Notes: generated by a model not told the origin, from the sequence alone. Positions 17,982-27,298 are shown, numbered from the stretch's first letter. The stretch: DNA of 64,000 nucleotides from Rhodospirillales bacterium BBD 1991-14 (GCA_001657395.1 LYSY01000006.1:186001-250000), one strand, 5' to 3'. Made by a program: numbers and translations.

Positions 17982-19625
17982 ATGTCGGCGCGCCATGGTG
18001 GCCAGATCCTCGTAGACCAGCTTCGCATCCAGGGCGTGGAGCGCGTCTTCTGCATCCCCGGCGAGAGCTTCCTGGCGGCGCTGGACGGGCTGCATCAGAG
18101 CCAGATCCATACGGTGGTCTGCCGGCAGGAAGGCGGGGCCGCCATGATGGCGGAGGCCCATGGCAAGCTCACCGGCAAGCCCGGTGTCGCTTTCGTGACC
18201 CGCGGGCCCGGGGCCACCAACGCGTCCGCGGGCATCCATATCGCCTTCCAGGACTCCACGCCGATGGTGCTCTTCGTGGGCCAGGTGGCCCGCGATCAGC
18301 GCGACCGGGAGGCCTTTCAGGAGGTCGACTACCGCCGCATGTTCGCCCCCCTGGCCAAGTGGGTCGCCGAGATCGAGGTGACCGAGCGGATTCCCGAATA
18401 CGTGAGCCAGGCTTTCCACGTCGCCGCTTCAGGGCGGCCGGGCCCCGTCGTCCTGGCCCTGCCGGAGGACATGCTGTCAGCCGAGGCCGACGCCGCGGAC
18501 GCACTTCCGGCCAGCCTGCCCGCGGGTGGGGCATCCCAGGCCGACGTTGAGGCGGTTCTCGAGGCCCTGCAGGGGGCGCAGCGGCCGCTGGCGGTGGTCG
18601 GTGGCCCCGGTTGGTCGGCTGCGGCGTCCCAGGCCCTCGGGCGCTTTGCCGAAGCGACGGCCCTTCCCGTCGGCGCCGCCTTCCGCTGCCAGGACTATCT
18701 CGACAACCGGCACCCCTGCTACGTCGGCGACGTGGGCATCGGCATCAACCCGAAGCTGGCGGACCGGGTCAGGGCGGCCGACCTGCTGCTGGTCCTCGGC
18801 GCGCGGCTCGGCGAGATGACGACCAGCGGATACACCCTGGTGGACATCCCCAATCCGCGCCAGCGGCTGATCCACGTGCATCCCGACCCAAGCGAGCTCG
18901 GCCGTGTCTACCGGCCGGAGCGGGCCGTGGCGGCCGCGGCCGGTGTTTTCGTCCAGCAGCTCGCCGAGGCCGCGGCAGGCTCCCGCCAAGGGCCGGGCGA
19001 CTGGCTTTCGGCTGCCCGGGCCGACTATGAGGACTGGCAACAGCCCCGGCAGACGCCGGGGGACTTGAAGATGGAGCAGGTCATCGCCCACCTGGGCCGC
19101 GTTCTCCCTGACGATGCGATTCTCACCAACGGGGCCGGGAACTACTCGGCCTGGCTGCATCGCTACCATCGCTACAAGACCTGGCGCAGCCAGCTTGCGC
19201 CGACCTCCGGATCGATGGGCTACGGCCTGCCGGCAGCGGTGGCGGCCAAGCTGCAGTATCCGGATCGGGACGTGATCTGCCTCGCCGGTGACGGCTGTTT
19301 CCAGATGACCATGCAGGAACTGGGAACCGCCGCCCAGTATGGCGCCGGTGTGGTGGTGCTGGTGTCTAACAACGGCCTTTACGGGACGATTCGGATGCAC
19401 CAGGAGCGCAGCTATCCCGGCCGCCCGTCCGGGACCGATATCGTCAACCCGGACTTTGCCGCCCTTGCGGCGGCCTATGGCGGCTACGGCGAGCTGGTGA
19501 GTCAGGATGAGGACTTCCCCGACGCCCTGGCCCGCGCCCGCGAAGCGGCGCGTACGTCCCGGCGCCCGGCAGTGCTGGAGCTCCGCATCTCGCCGGCCGC
19601 GCTGACGCCGCGCTCAACGGTTTAG
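17982..19625 (+). CDS. Thiamine-diphosphate enzyme, acetolactate synthase-like
   Basis: The ATG at 17,982 follows CCGGAGACC. An open frame from 17,796 adds 62 unlikely residues and is rejected. The 547-residue protein has the family order: N-terminal Pyr domain with catalytic E50 in VVCRQEGGAAM, then FVTRGPGATNA, a central domain, and a C-terminal PP domain with G436-D-G438 and VSNNGLYGT binding Mg and thiamine diphosphate. Housekeeping acetolactate synthases usually pair with ilvH, which is absent, so this is more likely a specialised decarboxylase or ligase of the same superfamily. The substrate is unassigned. Confidence 0.85.
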   Translation: MSARHGGQILVDQLRIQGVERVFCIPGESFLAALDGLHQSQIHTVVCRQEGGAAMMAEAHGKLTGKPGVAFVTRGPGATNASAGIHIAFQDSTPMVLFVGQVARDQRDREAFQEVDYRRMFAPLAKWVAEIEVTERIPEYVSQAFHVAASGRPGPVVLALPEDMLSAEADAADALPASLPAGGASQADVEAVLEALQGAQRPLAVVGGPGWSAAASQALGRFAEATALPVGAAFRCQDYLDNRHPCYVGDVGIGINPKLADRVRAADLLLVLGARLGEMTTSGYTLVDIPNPRQRLIHVHPDPSELGRVYRPERAVAAAAGVFVQQLAEAAAGSRQGPGDWLSAARADYEDWQQPRQTPGDLKMEQVIAHLGRVLPDDAILTNGAGNYSAWLHRYHRYKTWRSQLAPTSGSMGYGLPAAVAAKLQYPDRDVICLAGDGCFQMTMQELGTAAQYGAGVVVLVSNNGLYGTIRMHQERSYPGRPSGTDIVNPDFAALAAAYGGYGELVSQDEDFPDALARAREAARTSRRPAVLELRISPAALTPRSTV

Positions 19626-19866
19626 GCTTCTCTCCAGCCCGTTCCAGCGCTCCCTGCCGAAGAGCCGCATCACCCTCCGCGGGCCAATGCGCGCTCTGGT
19701 TGAGTATGGAGAATGATTCGCCTGTTAAGACTAATAATCCAGCTTTGCCATGCGCTTAAGGGTGGATAAAGGAATTGTCGTTATTGCTTGTTAAGCATGG
19801 CTGTCGTCCAACCTGAGTCACCGCTTGGAAGCGTCCGAACAGTCGCCGCAGGAGCAGAGGAGTCCC

Positions 19867-20823
19867 ATGGCCGGTACCGCAAAAGCGGCTCCGCAGACGC
19901 GCAATAAGGTCCGCATTCCGTTCTGGATGCGGCTGAAGGCGTGGTGGGAAGGCTACGACCTCTCGATTCGCGAGAAGCAGGCAATTCCCTTCGACACCGG
20001 CGACCTTTCCCAGGATGCCGTGCGCTACGATTCGCCCGAGTGGATGTCCAAACGCCTGGAGATCATGCAGGAGATCTGGGGCAAGGGCATGACCGGGCCC
20101 GGCGATGCGGCTTACATCCTGAAGCTGGTGAAGCCGCTGGCTCTGGACCCGGCTTTCACGGTGATCGAGGTGGGCGCCGGGCTCGGCGGTGCGACCCGGG
20201 TGATCTCTGAGCACTTCGACATCTGGATGACCGGCCTGGAGGCCGACCGCGAGGTGGCCGATGCCGGCATGGAACTCTCGACCATGGCCGGCATGGCCAA
20301 GAAGGCGCCGGTCCACTACTTCGACGTCGACCACTACGAGTTCCGCGAAGCCTCGATCGACTGCGTCTTCTCCAAGGAATCCCTCTATGTGGTAGAGGAC
20401 AAGAAGCGGCTGCTGGCGGAAATCATCAATATGATCAAGCCGCGCGGGCAGCTGCTCTTTACCGACTATGTCTTCGCCGAAGACGCGGCCAAGAAGGACG
20501 TCCAGGCCTGGGTCAGCGGCGAGCCGGAGACGCCCCACCCCTGGACCCAGCGCCAGTACGAGCAGACTCTGACCGAGGCACGGCTCGATATCCGCATCAA
20601 GGAAGACATCACGGACGAGGTCTACAAGATCATCACCTCGGCCTGGGCGGAGTTCCTGGCAAGCCTCAGAGGGCGCGAGCTCGACAAGTCGACCTCCGAT
20701 GCCATCAACGAAGCGGTGGATCTCTGGACGCGCCGGACCAAGGCCATCGAGAGCGGCGCTCTGCGCCTCTGCCGTTTTCATGCCCTGAAGAAGGAGGGAG
20801 AGAAGATGCTCTCCGACTGGTAG
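19867..20823 (+). CDS. Class I SAM-dependent methyltransferase
   Basis: The ATG at 19,867 follows AGGAGCAGAGGAG and gives 318 residues. A frame start at 19,825 lacks a ribosome site. Motif I is VIEVGAGLGGATRVI at about residues 98-112, motif II/III is FDVDHYEF, and VFSKESLYVVEDKKRLL is followed by IKPRGQLLFTDYV, the post-II strand. These are features of small-molecule or lipid methyltransferases such as the UbiE/phosphoethanolamine group. The N-terminal 60 residues are basic with an amphipathic PFWMRLKAWWEGY. No partner gene identifies the substrate. Confidence 0.85.
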   Translation: MAGTAKAAPQTRNKVRIPFWMRLKAWWEGYDLSIREKQAIPFDTGDLSQDAVRYDSPEWMSKRLEIMQEIWGKGMTGPGDAAYILKLVKPLALDPAFTVIEVGAGLGGATRVISEHFDIWMTGLEADREVADAGMELSTMAGMAKKAPVHYFDVDHYEFREASIDCVFSKESLYVVEDKKRLLAEIINMIKPRGQLLFTDYVFAEDAAKKDVQAWVSGEPETPHPWTQRQYEQTLTEARLDIRIKEDITDEVYKIITSAWAEFLASLRGRELDKSTSDAINEAVDLWTRRTKAIESGALRLCRFHALKKEGEKMLSDW

Positions 20824-20877
20824 CCCGGGCTACCGCAGAGGGCATCGAGAATCCCCCGAATTCCAGGCCGGCCGCGC

Positions 20878-20906
20878 TTGACAGCCCCTGTTCCGCTGCC
20901 TATGTT
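20878..20906 (+). promoter_or_regulatory. Sigma-70 type promoter of rpmJ
   Basis: TTGACA at 20,878-20,883 is a perfect -35 box, followed by exactly 17 bases and TATGTT at 20,901-20,906 as the -10 box. The predicted start of transcription, near 20,913, leaves about 50 bases of leader before the rpmJ ATG. Confidence 0.75.
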
Positions 20907-20964
20907 CGCCGCGATTTTCGCCTCGGGACTGAACCCGGCGGCAGAGAGGGTAGAGAGTAGAAAG

Positions 20965-21090
20965 ATGAAGGTCGTTAACTCTTTGAAGACCGCGAAACTG
21001 CGGGAAAAGGGCTGCCGCGTCGTCCGGCGCCGTGGCCGCGTTTATGTGATCAACAAGAAGAACCCGCGGTTCAAGGCCCGCCAGGGCTGA
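20965..21090 (+). CDS. rpmJ: 50S ribosomal protein L36
   Basis: A 41-residue basic protein: [20 protein letters not shown], then [20 protein letters not shown] and a final Gly. It matches the zinc-independent alternative L36 type found in alphaproteobacteria, retaining only one cysteine (Cys17) instead of the C-x2-C-x12-C-x4-H zinc site. The ATG follows GTAGAGAGTAGAAAG. It is an independent unit with its own promoter and a strong terminator. L36 binds 23S rRNA in the large ribosomal subunit. Confidence 0.95.
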   Translation: MKVVNSLKTAKLREKGCRVVRRRGRVYVINKKNPRFKARQG

Positions 21091-21150
21091 GGACCTCCGC
21101 GGCCGCGCCCGGACAACCGGGCTGGCCGGCGCGGAACATACGGATGACCG

Positions 21151-21188
21151 CAAGGCCGCGCCCCCAATCGGGGGCGCGGCCTTGCTTT
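21151..21188 (+). terminator. Strong Rho-independent terminator of rpmJ
   Basis: CAAGGCCGCGCCCCC (21,151-21,165) and its exact complement (21,170-21,184) form a 15-base-pair stem over the four-base loop AATC, followed by a short T-run (TTTT at 21,185-21,188). Confidence 0.92.
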
Positions 21189-21314
21189 TGGCAACCGCAG
21201 GGATCACCGCAGCGGTCTGAAAACCAGCCCGCTCGGGCGGATTCCGGCTGCTTTTTTGCCGCTTCGGCAGCCTCGGCCATTGACCCGCCATCGGCCCCAC
21301 GCCATAGTCAAAGA

Positions 21315-21331
21315 AATTGGTAATACCAATT
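21315..21331. promoter_or_regulatory. PdhR/GlcC-type operator before glcDEF
   Basis: AATTGGTAATACCAATT is a perfect 17-base palindrome containing TTGGT-N3-ACCAA, the consensus recognised by FCD/FadR-subfamily GntR regulators such as PdhR. It lies 174 bases upstream of the glcD ATG. A second copy, one base off symmetry, sits before the FCD regulator gene at 31,526-31,538. Confidence 0.75.
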
Positions 21332-21504
21332 TTGCAGCCTATGGCCAGTTTGCGGTCTATGGAACGACCCAGGGCCGGTCCCGGTGAGACCCGGGACCGT
21401 CCGGACGGCGCAGCACCGAAGGGCAGGCAAGACCCGCGCCGCCGCAGCACCCTGGAGAAACAATCCCCCGTCCGAATGCGACGGGACCCGGGGAGAGCGA
21501 TGCC

Positions 21505-22992
21505 ATGCAGATGCCCGAGCCAGATCAGGCGATCATCGATGCCAAGCGCGACATCGTCGCCGCCCTCCAGGCCATCGTGCCGGGCGAGGGTGTGATCGTC
21601 GACGAGGACGAACTGAGGGCCTACGAGACCGACGGGCTGACCGCCTACAAACAGCTTCCGCTGATCGTCGTGCTGCCGGAGACGACGGAGCAGGTGAGCC
21701 GGATCCTGAAGTGCTGCCGGGAGCGTGGCGTGAAGGTGGTTCCGCGCGGCGCGGGCACCTCGCTTTCCGGCGGCGCGCTGCCACTGGCGGACGGGATCAT
21801 TCTGGGCCTCGGCAAGTTCAACCGCGTGCTGGAGATCGACCTGGAGAACCGCTGCGCCGTGGTGCAGCCCGGCGTCACCAACCTGGGCGTGACCAAGGCC
21901 GTGGAGGCCGACGGCTTCTACTACGCTCCGGACCCTTCCAGCCAGATCGCCTGCACCATCGGCGGCAATGTGGCGGAGAACTCCGGCGGCGTGCACTGCC
22001 TGAAGTACGGGCTGACCACCAACAACCTTCTGGGCCTTGAGATGGTGCTGATGGACGGCACCATCCTGCGCGTGGGCGGCAAGCATCTGGATGCCGAGGG
22101 CTATGATCTGCTGGGCCTGATGACCGGTTCGGAGGGCCTGCTGGGCGTCGTCACGGAGGTGACGGTACGTCTCCTGCGCAAGCCCGAGACGGCCCGCGCG
22201 GTGCTGCTGGGCTTCGAAACCGCCGAGCAGGCCGGCGATACCGTGGCCGCCATTATCGCCGCCGGGATCATTCCCGGCGGCATGGAGATGATGGACAAGC
22301 CCGCCATTCATGCCGCCGAGGACTTCGTCCAGGCCGGCTACCCCCTGGACGTCGAGGCCCTGCTGATCGTCGAACTGGACGGCCCGCAGGCGGAGGTGGA
22401 CCACCTGCTGGCTGAAGTCTCGCGGATCGCCGAGGAGCACGGCGCCATCACCAGCCGGGTCAGCGACAGCGAGGAGGAGCGCCTGTCGTTCTGGGCCGGG
22501 CGCAAGGCCGCCTTTCCGGCCGTGGGGCGTATCTCGCCTGACTACTACTGCATGGACGGCACCATCCCCCGTGCGCAGTTGCCGCTGGTGCTGCGGCGCA
22601 TGCGGGAGATGAGCGAGAAGTACGGGCTGCGCGTTGCCAATGTCTTCCATGCCGGCGACGGCAATCTGCATCCGCTGATCCTCTACGATGCCAACAAGCC
22701 GGGTGAACTGGAGGCCGCTGAAGACTTCGGCTCCGAGATCCTGAAGCTCTGCGTCGAGGTGGGCGGCGTGCTCACCGGCGAGCACGGCGTCGGCGTGGAG
22801 AAGCGCGATCTCATGGGCGAGATGTTCAGTGAGACCGATCTGAAGCAGCAGCAGCGCGTGAAGTGCGCTTTCGATCCGGAGGCGCTGCTCAATCCGGGCA
22901 AGGTCTTCCCGCAGCTTCATCGCTGCGCGGAACTGGGGCGCATGCACATCAGCGGGGGCAAGCTGCCGTTCCCCGACCTGCCGCGTTTCTAG
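21505..22992 (+). CDS. glcD: Glycolate oxidase FAD subunit
   Basis: A 495-residue FAD-linked oxidase. The N-terminal PCMH FAD domain shows VVPRGAGTSLSGGALP and PSSQIACTIGGNVAENSGGV. The C-terminal domain shows HAGDGNLHP and ends GEHGVGVEKRD, the usual GlcD/vanillyl-alcohol-oxidase closing block. With GlcE and GlcF it oxidises glycolate (and D-lactate) to glyoxylate, passing electrons to the quinone pool at the inner membrane. An ATG at 21,500 is out of frame. glcE begins 14 bases after the stop, and glcF follows, forming one operon. Confidence 0.94.
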   Translation: MQMPEPDQAIIDAKRDIVAALQAIVPGEGVIVDEDELRAYETDGLTAYKQLPLIVVLPETTEQVSRILKCCRERGVKVVPRGAGTSLSGGALPLADGIILGLGKFNRVLEIDLENRCAVVQPGVTNLGVTKAVEADGFYYAPDPSSQIACTIGGNVAENSGGVHCLKYGLTTNNLLGLEMVLMDGTILRVGGKHLDAEGYDLLGLMTGSEGLLGVVTEVTVRLLRKPETARAVLLGFETAEQAGDTVAAIIAAGIIPGGMEMMDKPAIHAAEDFVQAGYPLDVEALLIVELDGPQAEVDHLLAEVSRIAEEHGAITSRVSDSEEERLSFWAGRKAAFPAVGRISPDYYCMDGTIPRAQLPLVLRRMREMSEKYGLRVANVFHAGDGNLHPLILYDANKPGELEAAEDFGSEILKLCVEVGGVLTGEHGVGVEKRDLMGEMFSETDLKQQQRVKCAFDPEALLNPGKVFPQLHRCAELGRMHISGGKLPFPDLPRF

Positions 22993-23006
22993 CCGGGCCG
23001 GACGCC

Positions 23007-24221
23007 ATGGGATCGACCTTTTCCGCGGAGAACCGCGACCAGGTTGTGGAGGCGGTTGCCTGGGCGGCCGCCGAGGAACAGCCGCTGGAAATCCTGGGCC
23101 GGGGCAGCAAGCGTGCGCTGGGGCGCCCGGTGCAGGCGGCCCACAGCCTGGACCTGTCGAAGCTGAGCGGCATCACGCTCTACGAGCCGGAGGAGCTCGT
23201 CCTCTCCGCGCGTGCCGGCACGCCGCTCGCCGAAATCGAGGCGGCCCTGGATGCGGAAAACCAGATGATGGCCTTCGAGCCGGCGGACCTCGCGCCGCTG
23301 CTCGGAACCGAGACGGGCAATGGCTCCATCGGCGGCATGCTTGCCTGCAACCTTTCCGGCCCGCGGCGCATCAAGGCCGGCGCGGCGCGTGACCACTTCC
23401 TCGGCGTCGAGTCCGCCTCGGGCCGCGGCGAGGTTTTCAAGTCCGGCGGCCGGGTGGTGAAGAACGTCACCGGCTACGATCTCTGCAAGCTGCTGTGCGG
23501 CTCCTACGGCACGCTGGCCGTGATGACGGATGTGACCTTGAAGGTGCTGCCGCGGCCGCAGAAGACCTACACGGTTCTGCTCTTCGGCCTCGATGACGCA
23601 ACGGCGGTGAAGGCGATGAGCCGTGCCCTGGGCTCGCCGCACGAGGTCGCCGGCGCGGCCCATCTGCCCGCTGCCCTGGCGGCGGGCTCTCAGGTTTCCT
23701 ACGTCGCGGGGGCCGGCGGTGCGGTCACTGCCCTGCGTCTTGAAGGGCCCGGTCCTTCGGTCGAGTACCGCTGCGCGGCCCTGCGCCGGGAACTGGCCGA
23801 CCTCGGTGAAACCGAGGAGCTGCACAGCCAGAACTCGCTCGCGCTCTGGCGGGAGCTGCGCGATGTCCGGCCATTCTGGACAGACAGCGACAGAGCCGTT
23901 TGGCGCCTTTCGGTGGCCCCCGGCCTGGGGCCGGAGGTGGTCGCGAGCATCGCCGAGGGTGAGGCCTTTTACGACTGGGGCGGCGGCCTGGTCTGGCTGG
24001 CGCTCTCGGCCGACGGCGACGCCGGGGCCGCGCGCATTCGCGACGTGCTGCAGCCGCTGGGCGGCCACGCGACCCTGATCCGGGCCCCGGCGGAGGTGCG
24101 CGCGGCGGAGGCGGTCTTCCAGCCGCAGGACCCGGCGATGGCGGCCCTGCAGGCGCGGGTGAAGGAGGGCTTCGACCCGCACCGCATCCTGAACCCCGGC
24201 CGCATGTACGCCGGGCTCTGA
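23007..24221 (+). CDS. glcE: Glycolate oxidase FAD-binding subunit
   Basis: The ATG at 23,007 gives 404 residues (MGSTFSAENRDQVVEAV). A frame from 22,863 overlapping glcD by 130 bases is rejected. It is a shorter paralogue of GlcD with one PCMH domain: ILGRGSKRALGRP, LVLSARAGTPLAEIEAAL, GNGSIGGMLACNLSGPRRI and NVTGYDLCKLLCGSYGTLAV. It ends with FDPHRILNPGRM. The subunit is required for glycolate oxidase activity. It lies 12 bases before glcF. Confidence 0.93.
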   Translation: MGSTFSAENRDQVVEAVAWAAAEEQPLEILGRGSKRALGRPVQAAHSLDLSKLSGITLYEPEELVLSARAGTPLAEIEAALDAENQMMAFEPADLAPLLGTETGNGSIGGMLACNLSGPRRIKAGAARDHFLGVESASGRGEVFKSGGRVVKNVTGYDLCKLLCGSYGTLAVMTDVTLKVLPRPQKTYTVLLFGLDDATAVKAMSRALGSPHEVAGAAHLPAALAAGSQVSYVAGAGGAVTALRLEGPGPSVEYRCAALRRELADLGETEELHSQNSLALWRELRDVRPFWTDSDRAVWRLSVAPGLGPEVVASIAEGEAFYDWGGGLVWLALSADGDAGAARIRDVLQPLGGHATLIRAPAEVRAAEAVFQPQDPAMAALQARVKEGFDPHRILNPGRMYAGL

Positions 24222-24233
24222 GGCGAGGCGCCG

Positions 24234-25559
24234 ATGCAAACGAACTTTTCTCTCGCTCAGCTTGCCGATCCGGATACCGCCGAGTCCGAAAAGATCCTGC
24301 GCAACTGCGTGCACTGCGGCTTCTGCACCGCGACCTGTCCGACCTACACCCTGCTGGGCGACGAGCTCGACAGTCCGCGCGGACGCATCTACCTGCTGAA
24401 GGACATGCTGGAGAAGGGGCAGCCGGCCTCGGCCAAGGTGGTCAAGCACATCGACCGCTGTCTTTCCTGCCTCTCCTGCATGACCACCTGTCCTTCCGGC
24501 GTGCACTACATGCATCTGGTGGATCATGGCCGGAAGTACATCGAGGAGACCTTCCGCCGCCCCCTGCCTGAGCGCGCATTGCGCTGGCTGCTGGCCTTCG
24601 TGCTGCCGAGCCCCTTTCGCTTTCGCCTGGCGCTGCTCGGCGCCTTCTTCGCCAAGCCGCTGGCGCCGCTGATGCCCGGCCGCCTGAAGGGGCTGCTGGC
24701 CATGGCTCCGGCGGAGGTGCGCCCGCCCAGCAAGGTGGACCGGCCGCAGGTTTTCGCCGCCGAGGGCAAGCGGCGGGCGCGGGTGGCGCTGATGACCGGC
24801 TGCGCGCAGAAGGTGCTGGCGCCGGAGATCAACGAGGCGACGATACGCCTGCTGACGCGCCTGGGCGTCGAGGTCGTCGTGGCGAAGGGCGCCGGCTGCT
24901 GCGGTGCGCTGGTCCACCACATGGGCAAGGAAGAGCCCGCCCTGGAAAGCGCCCGTGCCAACATCGGCGCCTGGACGCGCGAGCTCGAGGGCAACGGCCT
25001 CGATGCGATCATCATCAACGCCTCGGGCTGCGGCACCACGGTGAAGGACTACGGCTTCATGCTGCGCGAGGACGCGGCCTGGAAGGACAAGGCCGCCACC
25101 ATCGCGGCGCTGACCAAGGACGTCACGGAGTTCCTGGACAGCCTGGACGTGATCGCCCCGCGGGAGGACGCAGGCCTCACCGTCGCCTATCACTCGGCCT
25201 GTTCCATGCAGCACGGCCAGCAGATCCGGCGCCAGCCGAAGGACCTTCTGAGCAAGGCGGGCTTTGCGGTGAAGGAGGTGCCGGAGGGGCACCTCTGCTG
25301 CGGTTCGGCCGGCACCTACAACCTGCTGCAGCCGGAGATCGCCAAGCAGCTCAAAGAGCGCAAGGTACGCAACATCGAGTCGACCCGGCCGGATATCATC
25401 GCAACCGGCAACATCGGCTGCATGACACAGATCGGCGGCGGCACCGCGGTTCCGGTCGTGCATACGGTCGAATTGCTGGATTGGGCCACCGGCGGACCGA
25501 CGCCGCCGGCACTGGACCGCGCAGGGGTCGACCGGGTGGGGATCGAACGGGCTAGCTGA
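24234..25559 (+). CDS. glcF: Glycolate oxidase iron-sulfur subunit
   Basis: A 441-residue protein with two ferredoxin motifs: C25-x2-C28-x2-C31-x3-C35-P and C76-x2-C79-x2-C82-x3-C86-P, each able to hold a [4Fe-4S] cluster. Two CCG domains follow (GAGCCGALVHHMG; HLCCGSAGTYNLL), which in this family bind additional cofactors or quinone-site iron-sulfur clusters. It passes electrons from GlcD/GlcE to the quinone pool. It overlaps the convergent DUF2817 gene by 8 bases at the stop. Confidence 0.94.
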   Translation: MQTNFSLAQLADPDTAESEKILRNCVHCGFCTATCPTYTLLGDELDSPRGRIYLLKDMLEKGQPASAKVVKHIDRCLSCLSCMTTCPSGVHYMHLVDHGRKYIEETFRRPLPERALRWLLAFVLPSPFRFRLALLGAFFAKPLAPLMPGRLKGLLAMAPAEVRPPSKVDRPQVFAAEGKRRARVALMTGCAQKVLAPEINEATIRLLTRLGVEVVVAKGAGCCGALVHHMGKEEPALESARANIGAWTRELEGNGLDAIIINASGCGTTVKDYGFMLREDAAWKDKAATIAALTKDVTEFLDSLDVIAPREDAGLTVAYHSACSMQHGQQIRRQPKDLLSKAGFAVKEVPEGHLCCGSAGTYNLLQPEIAKQLKERKVRNIESTRPDIIATGNIGCMTQIGGGTAVPVVHTVELLDWATGGPTPPALDRAGVDRVGIERAS

Positions 25560-26655
25560 CCGCCTCGGACTGCTTGCTGGTGAGGCCCGCGAGGGCGAGC
25601 CGCTGGGTTTCCACCGCCCGGTCCCAGACCATCTGCTTCCAGTCGTCGGCGTCCTGATAGAAGGCTTCGCGGATCTGCGCCTTGATGGCGCGGCCCTTGG
25701 CCGAGTCCACGGCGCCATGAAGATGCAGCCAGTTGTCGGCCCGGAGCGCCAGCTTGACCTCCTCGGTCGGCAGGGTGCCGTACTCCAGGGCGATGGCCGT
25801 CACCTCGGCGTCAGGTGCCGCCGCTTGCATGCCGATCACGTTGTGCCCGCGGATCTCCGTCGACGAGGAGGTGCCGAGCGCCGGGCAGGTGTGGTCGTCG
25901 CCGTACCAGGCCTCGACCCGCGCCAGGCCCGGCGATTGTGGGTCGGCGGCGCAGATCCGTTCGCCATGACCGCGCGGCCCCAGCCCCGTGTGGTAGTCGA
26001 TGACCGCAATCTGACGCGCAGCGGCCAGATCTTCCGAGAACAGCGCCTTCAGCGTCTTGTGCGACCAGGTCGGGGTCTGGCCGCCGAAGAAGATGCCGTC
26101 GGGATGGCTGTACTGCCCGCCGGAGACAGCGGCCTGCAGGGCGGCCCGCCCATGGGCCTCCACGTAGGCCACCAGCACATCGCGGGTGGCGGCGATGGTG
26201 GAGTCGTCCCAGCTGGGCGGGCAGAGCGCCTCTGCCAGCTCCTCATAGCCGGGATTGCGCGGCAGGGGTGCCGAGAAATCGGCGAAATTGCGGTTGAGAT
26301 CGACGTTGTCCTCGGTCACGCGCCTCAGCCAGGCGAAGCCGTGGGGATTGATGGCGTGGACCGCCATATAGGCGACACCGTCGGGCAGCTCACCGGCCAG
26401 GCCGCTTTCGAACCAGCCGACCTGCACGCCGGAGCCGCAGAAGCCCTCGGCACCGTGGGTGCCCGAGATGCTCACCAGCACGCGTTCCGCATCGCGGGGG
26501 CCCAGCCAGGCGACGTCGGTCGAAAGCGCCTCGCCATCGGGCCCGGAGCCGGGATGACGGTGGCTCGCAAGCTCCGCGCCGGCGCGCTCGCCGGCCTCGG
26601 CGAAGCGGCGTCTGGCCTCGAAGTAGTCTTGCGAAAAATAGCGCGCCACGGTCAT
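25552..26655 (-). CDS. DUF2817 family, M14-like metallopeptidase
   Basis: The start at 26,655 (MTVARYFSQDYFEARRRF) has GAAGGGA upstream. A frame start at 26,730 lacks a ribosome site and is rejected. The protein is 367 residues. SGTHGAEGFCGSG near residue 70 supplies the His and Glu of an M14-type zinc site, and AINPHGFAWLRR with DLNRNF matches the substrate-carboxylate region of carboxypeptidase-like enzymes. The family is annotated only as DUF2817 in most genomes. It is probably a cytoplasmic amidohydrolase or peptidase. The 8-base overlap with glcF is tail to tail and implies no shared function. Confidence 0.8.
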   Translation of the reverse strand: MTVARYFSQDYFEARRRFAEAGERAGAELASHRHPGSGPDGEALSTDVAWLGPRDAERVLVSISGTHGAEGFCGSGVQVGWFESGLAGELPDGVAYMAVHAINPHGFAWLRRVTEDNVDLNRNFADFSAPLPRNPGYEELAEALCPPSWDDSTIAATRDVLVAYVEAHGRAALQAAVSGGQYSHPDGIFFGGQTPTWSHKTLKALFSEDLAAARQIAVIDYHTGLGPRGHGERICAADPQSPGLARVEAWYGDDHTCPALGTSSSTEIRGHNVIGMQAAAPDAEVTAIALEYGTLPTEEVKLALRADNWLHLHGAVDSAKGRAIKAQIREAFYQDADDWKQMVWDRAVETQRLALAGLTSKQSEAVS

Positions 26656-26705
26656 CGTGCGGGTCCCTTCATGGAAATGTGATTCCGGCGGATCAACCAA
26701 GTCCT

Positions 26706-26733
26706 TTGGCAGGCTGGCCGTTTCCGCCATAAT
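26706..26733 (+). promoter_or_regulatory. Promoter of the TPR gene
   Basis: TTGGCA (26,706-26,711), a 16-base spacer and CATAAT (26,728-26,733) match a sigma-70 promoter. The expected transcript start is at or beside the ATG at 26,741, and no ribosome site precedes that ATG, so the mRNA may be leaderless. Confidence 0.55.
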
Positions 26734-26740
26734 CTAGTCT

Positions 26741-27298
26741 ATGAGAAAACTCGGCCTTAAGACGATTATTGTGTTGTTTAGCCTTTTGTCGGCGGCGCCC
26801 GCCCTGGCCGACCAGAAGGACGCGCGCCTGGAGGACCTCTTCTCGCAGCTGCTCGCCGCTCCCGGCCCCGCCGAGGCGCAAATCATCGAAGGGGCAATCT
26901 GGCATATCTGGGGGCAGTCCGACGACGGCGCCGTCCGGGCGCTGATGGAAGACGGCGTGGCCGCCATGTCGCGGCGCGACTACCGCCGGGCGCTTTCCAG
27001 GTTCGAGCAGATGGTCGCCATCGCGCCGGACTTTGCCGAAGGCTGGAACAAGCGCGCCACCGTGCACTACCTGATGGGCAACTACAGCGCTTCCCTGGAA
27101 GACATCGTTCGCACCCTCGAACTGGAGCCGCGTCACTTCGGCGCCCTGTCCGGGCGCGGCCTCGTCTACGTCGCCTTGGAAGACGAGCAGCGCGCCCTCA
27201 ACTCCTTCGAGGAGGCGCTGGCCATTCACCCCAACCTCGTCTCTGCGGCGGTCAACGCCGAGGCCCTGCGCAAGAGCCTGCGCGAGAAGCAGATCTAG
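26741..27298 (+). CDS. Periplasmic TPR-repeat protein
   Basis: A 185-residue protein with a signal peptide: a basic start MRKLG, a hydrophobic core IIVLFSLLSAAPALA and an A-L-A cleavage site near residue 24. At least two tetratricopeptide repeats follow (RRALSRFEQMVAIAPDFAEG and ASLEDIVRTLELEPRHFGAL), with a third ending in LAIHPNLVSA. These helical repeats mediate protein-protein contacts. It lies divergently from the DUF2817 gene and convergently with the cupin. No partner can be named. Confidence 0.85.
   Translation: MRKLGLKTIIVLFSLLSAAPALADQKDARLEDLFSQLLAAPGPAEAQIIEGAIWHIWGQSDDGAVRALMEDGVAAMSRRDYRRALSRFEQMVAIAPDFAEGWNKRATVHYLMGNYSASLEDIVRTLELEPRHFGALSGRGLVYVALEDEQRALNSFEEALAIHPNLVSAAVNAEALRKSLREKQI

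Larger units (their letters stand above)
21091..21504 (+). other. Gap holding the rpmJ terminator and the glc operator
   Basis: The 414-base stretch contains the strong rpmJ terminator (21,151-21,188), the PdhR-type palindrome (21,315-21,331) and a roughly 170-base G-rich leader before glcD. No gene is supported. Confidence 0.7.

Noticed and set aside
20830-22947. 705-residue minus-strand frame
   Set aside because: Antisense shadow of rpmJ and glcD; composition is arginine/histidine/glycine-rich with no domain, and the plus strand encodes a clear enzyme.
22989-25718. 909-residue minus-strand frame
   Set aside because: Antisense shadow of glcE and glcF, typical of high-GC codon bias; no motif seen.
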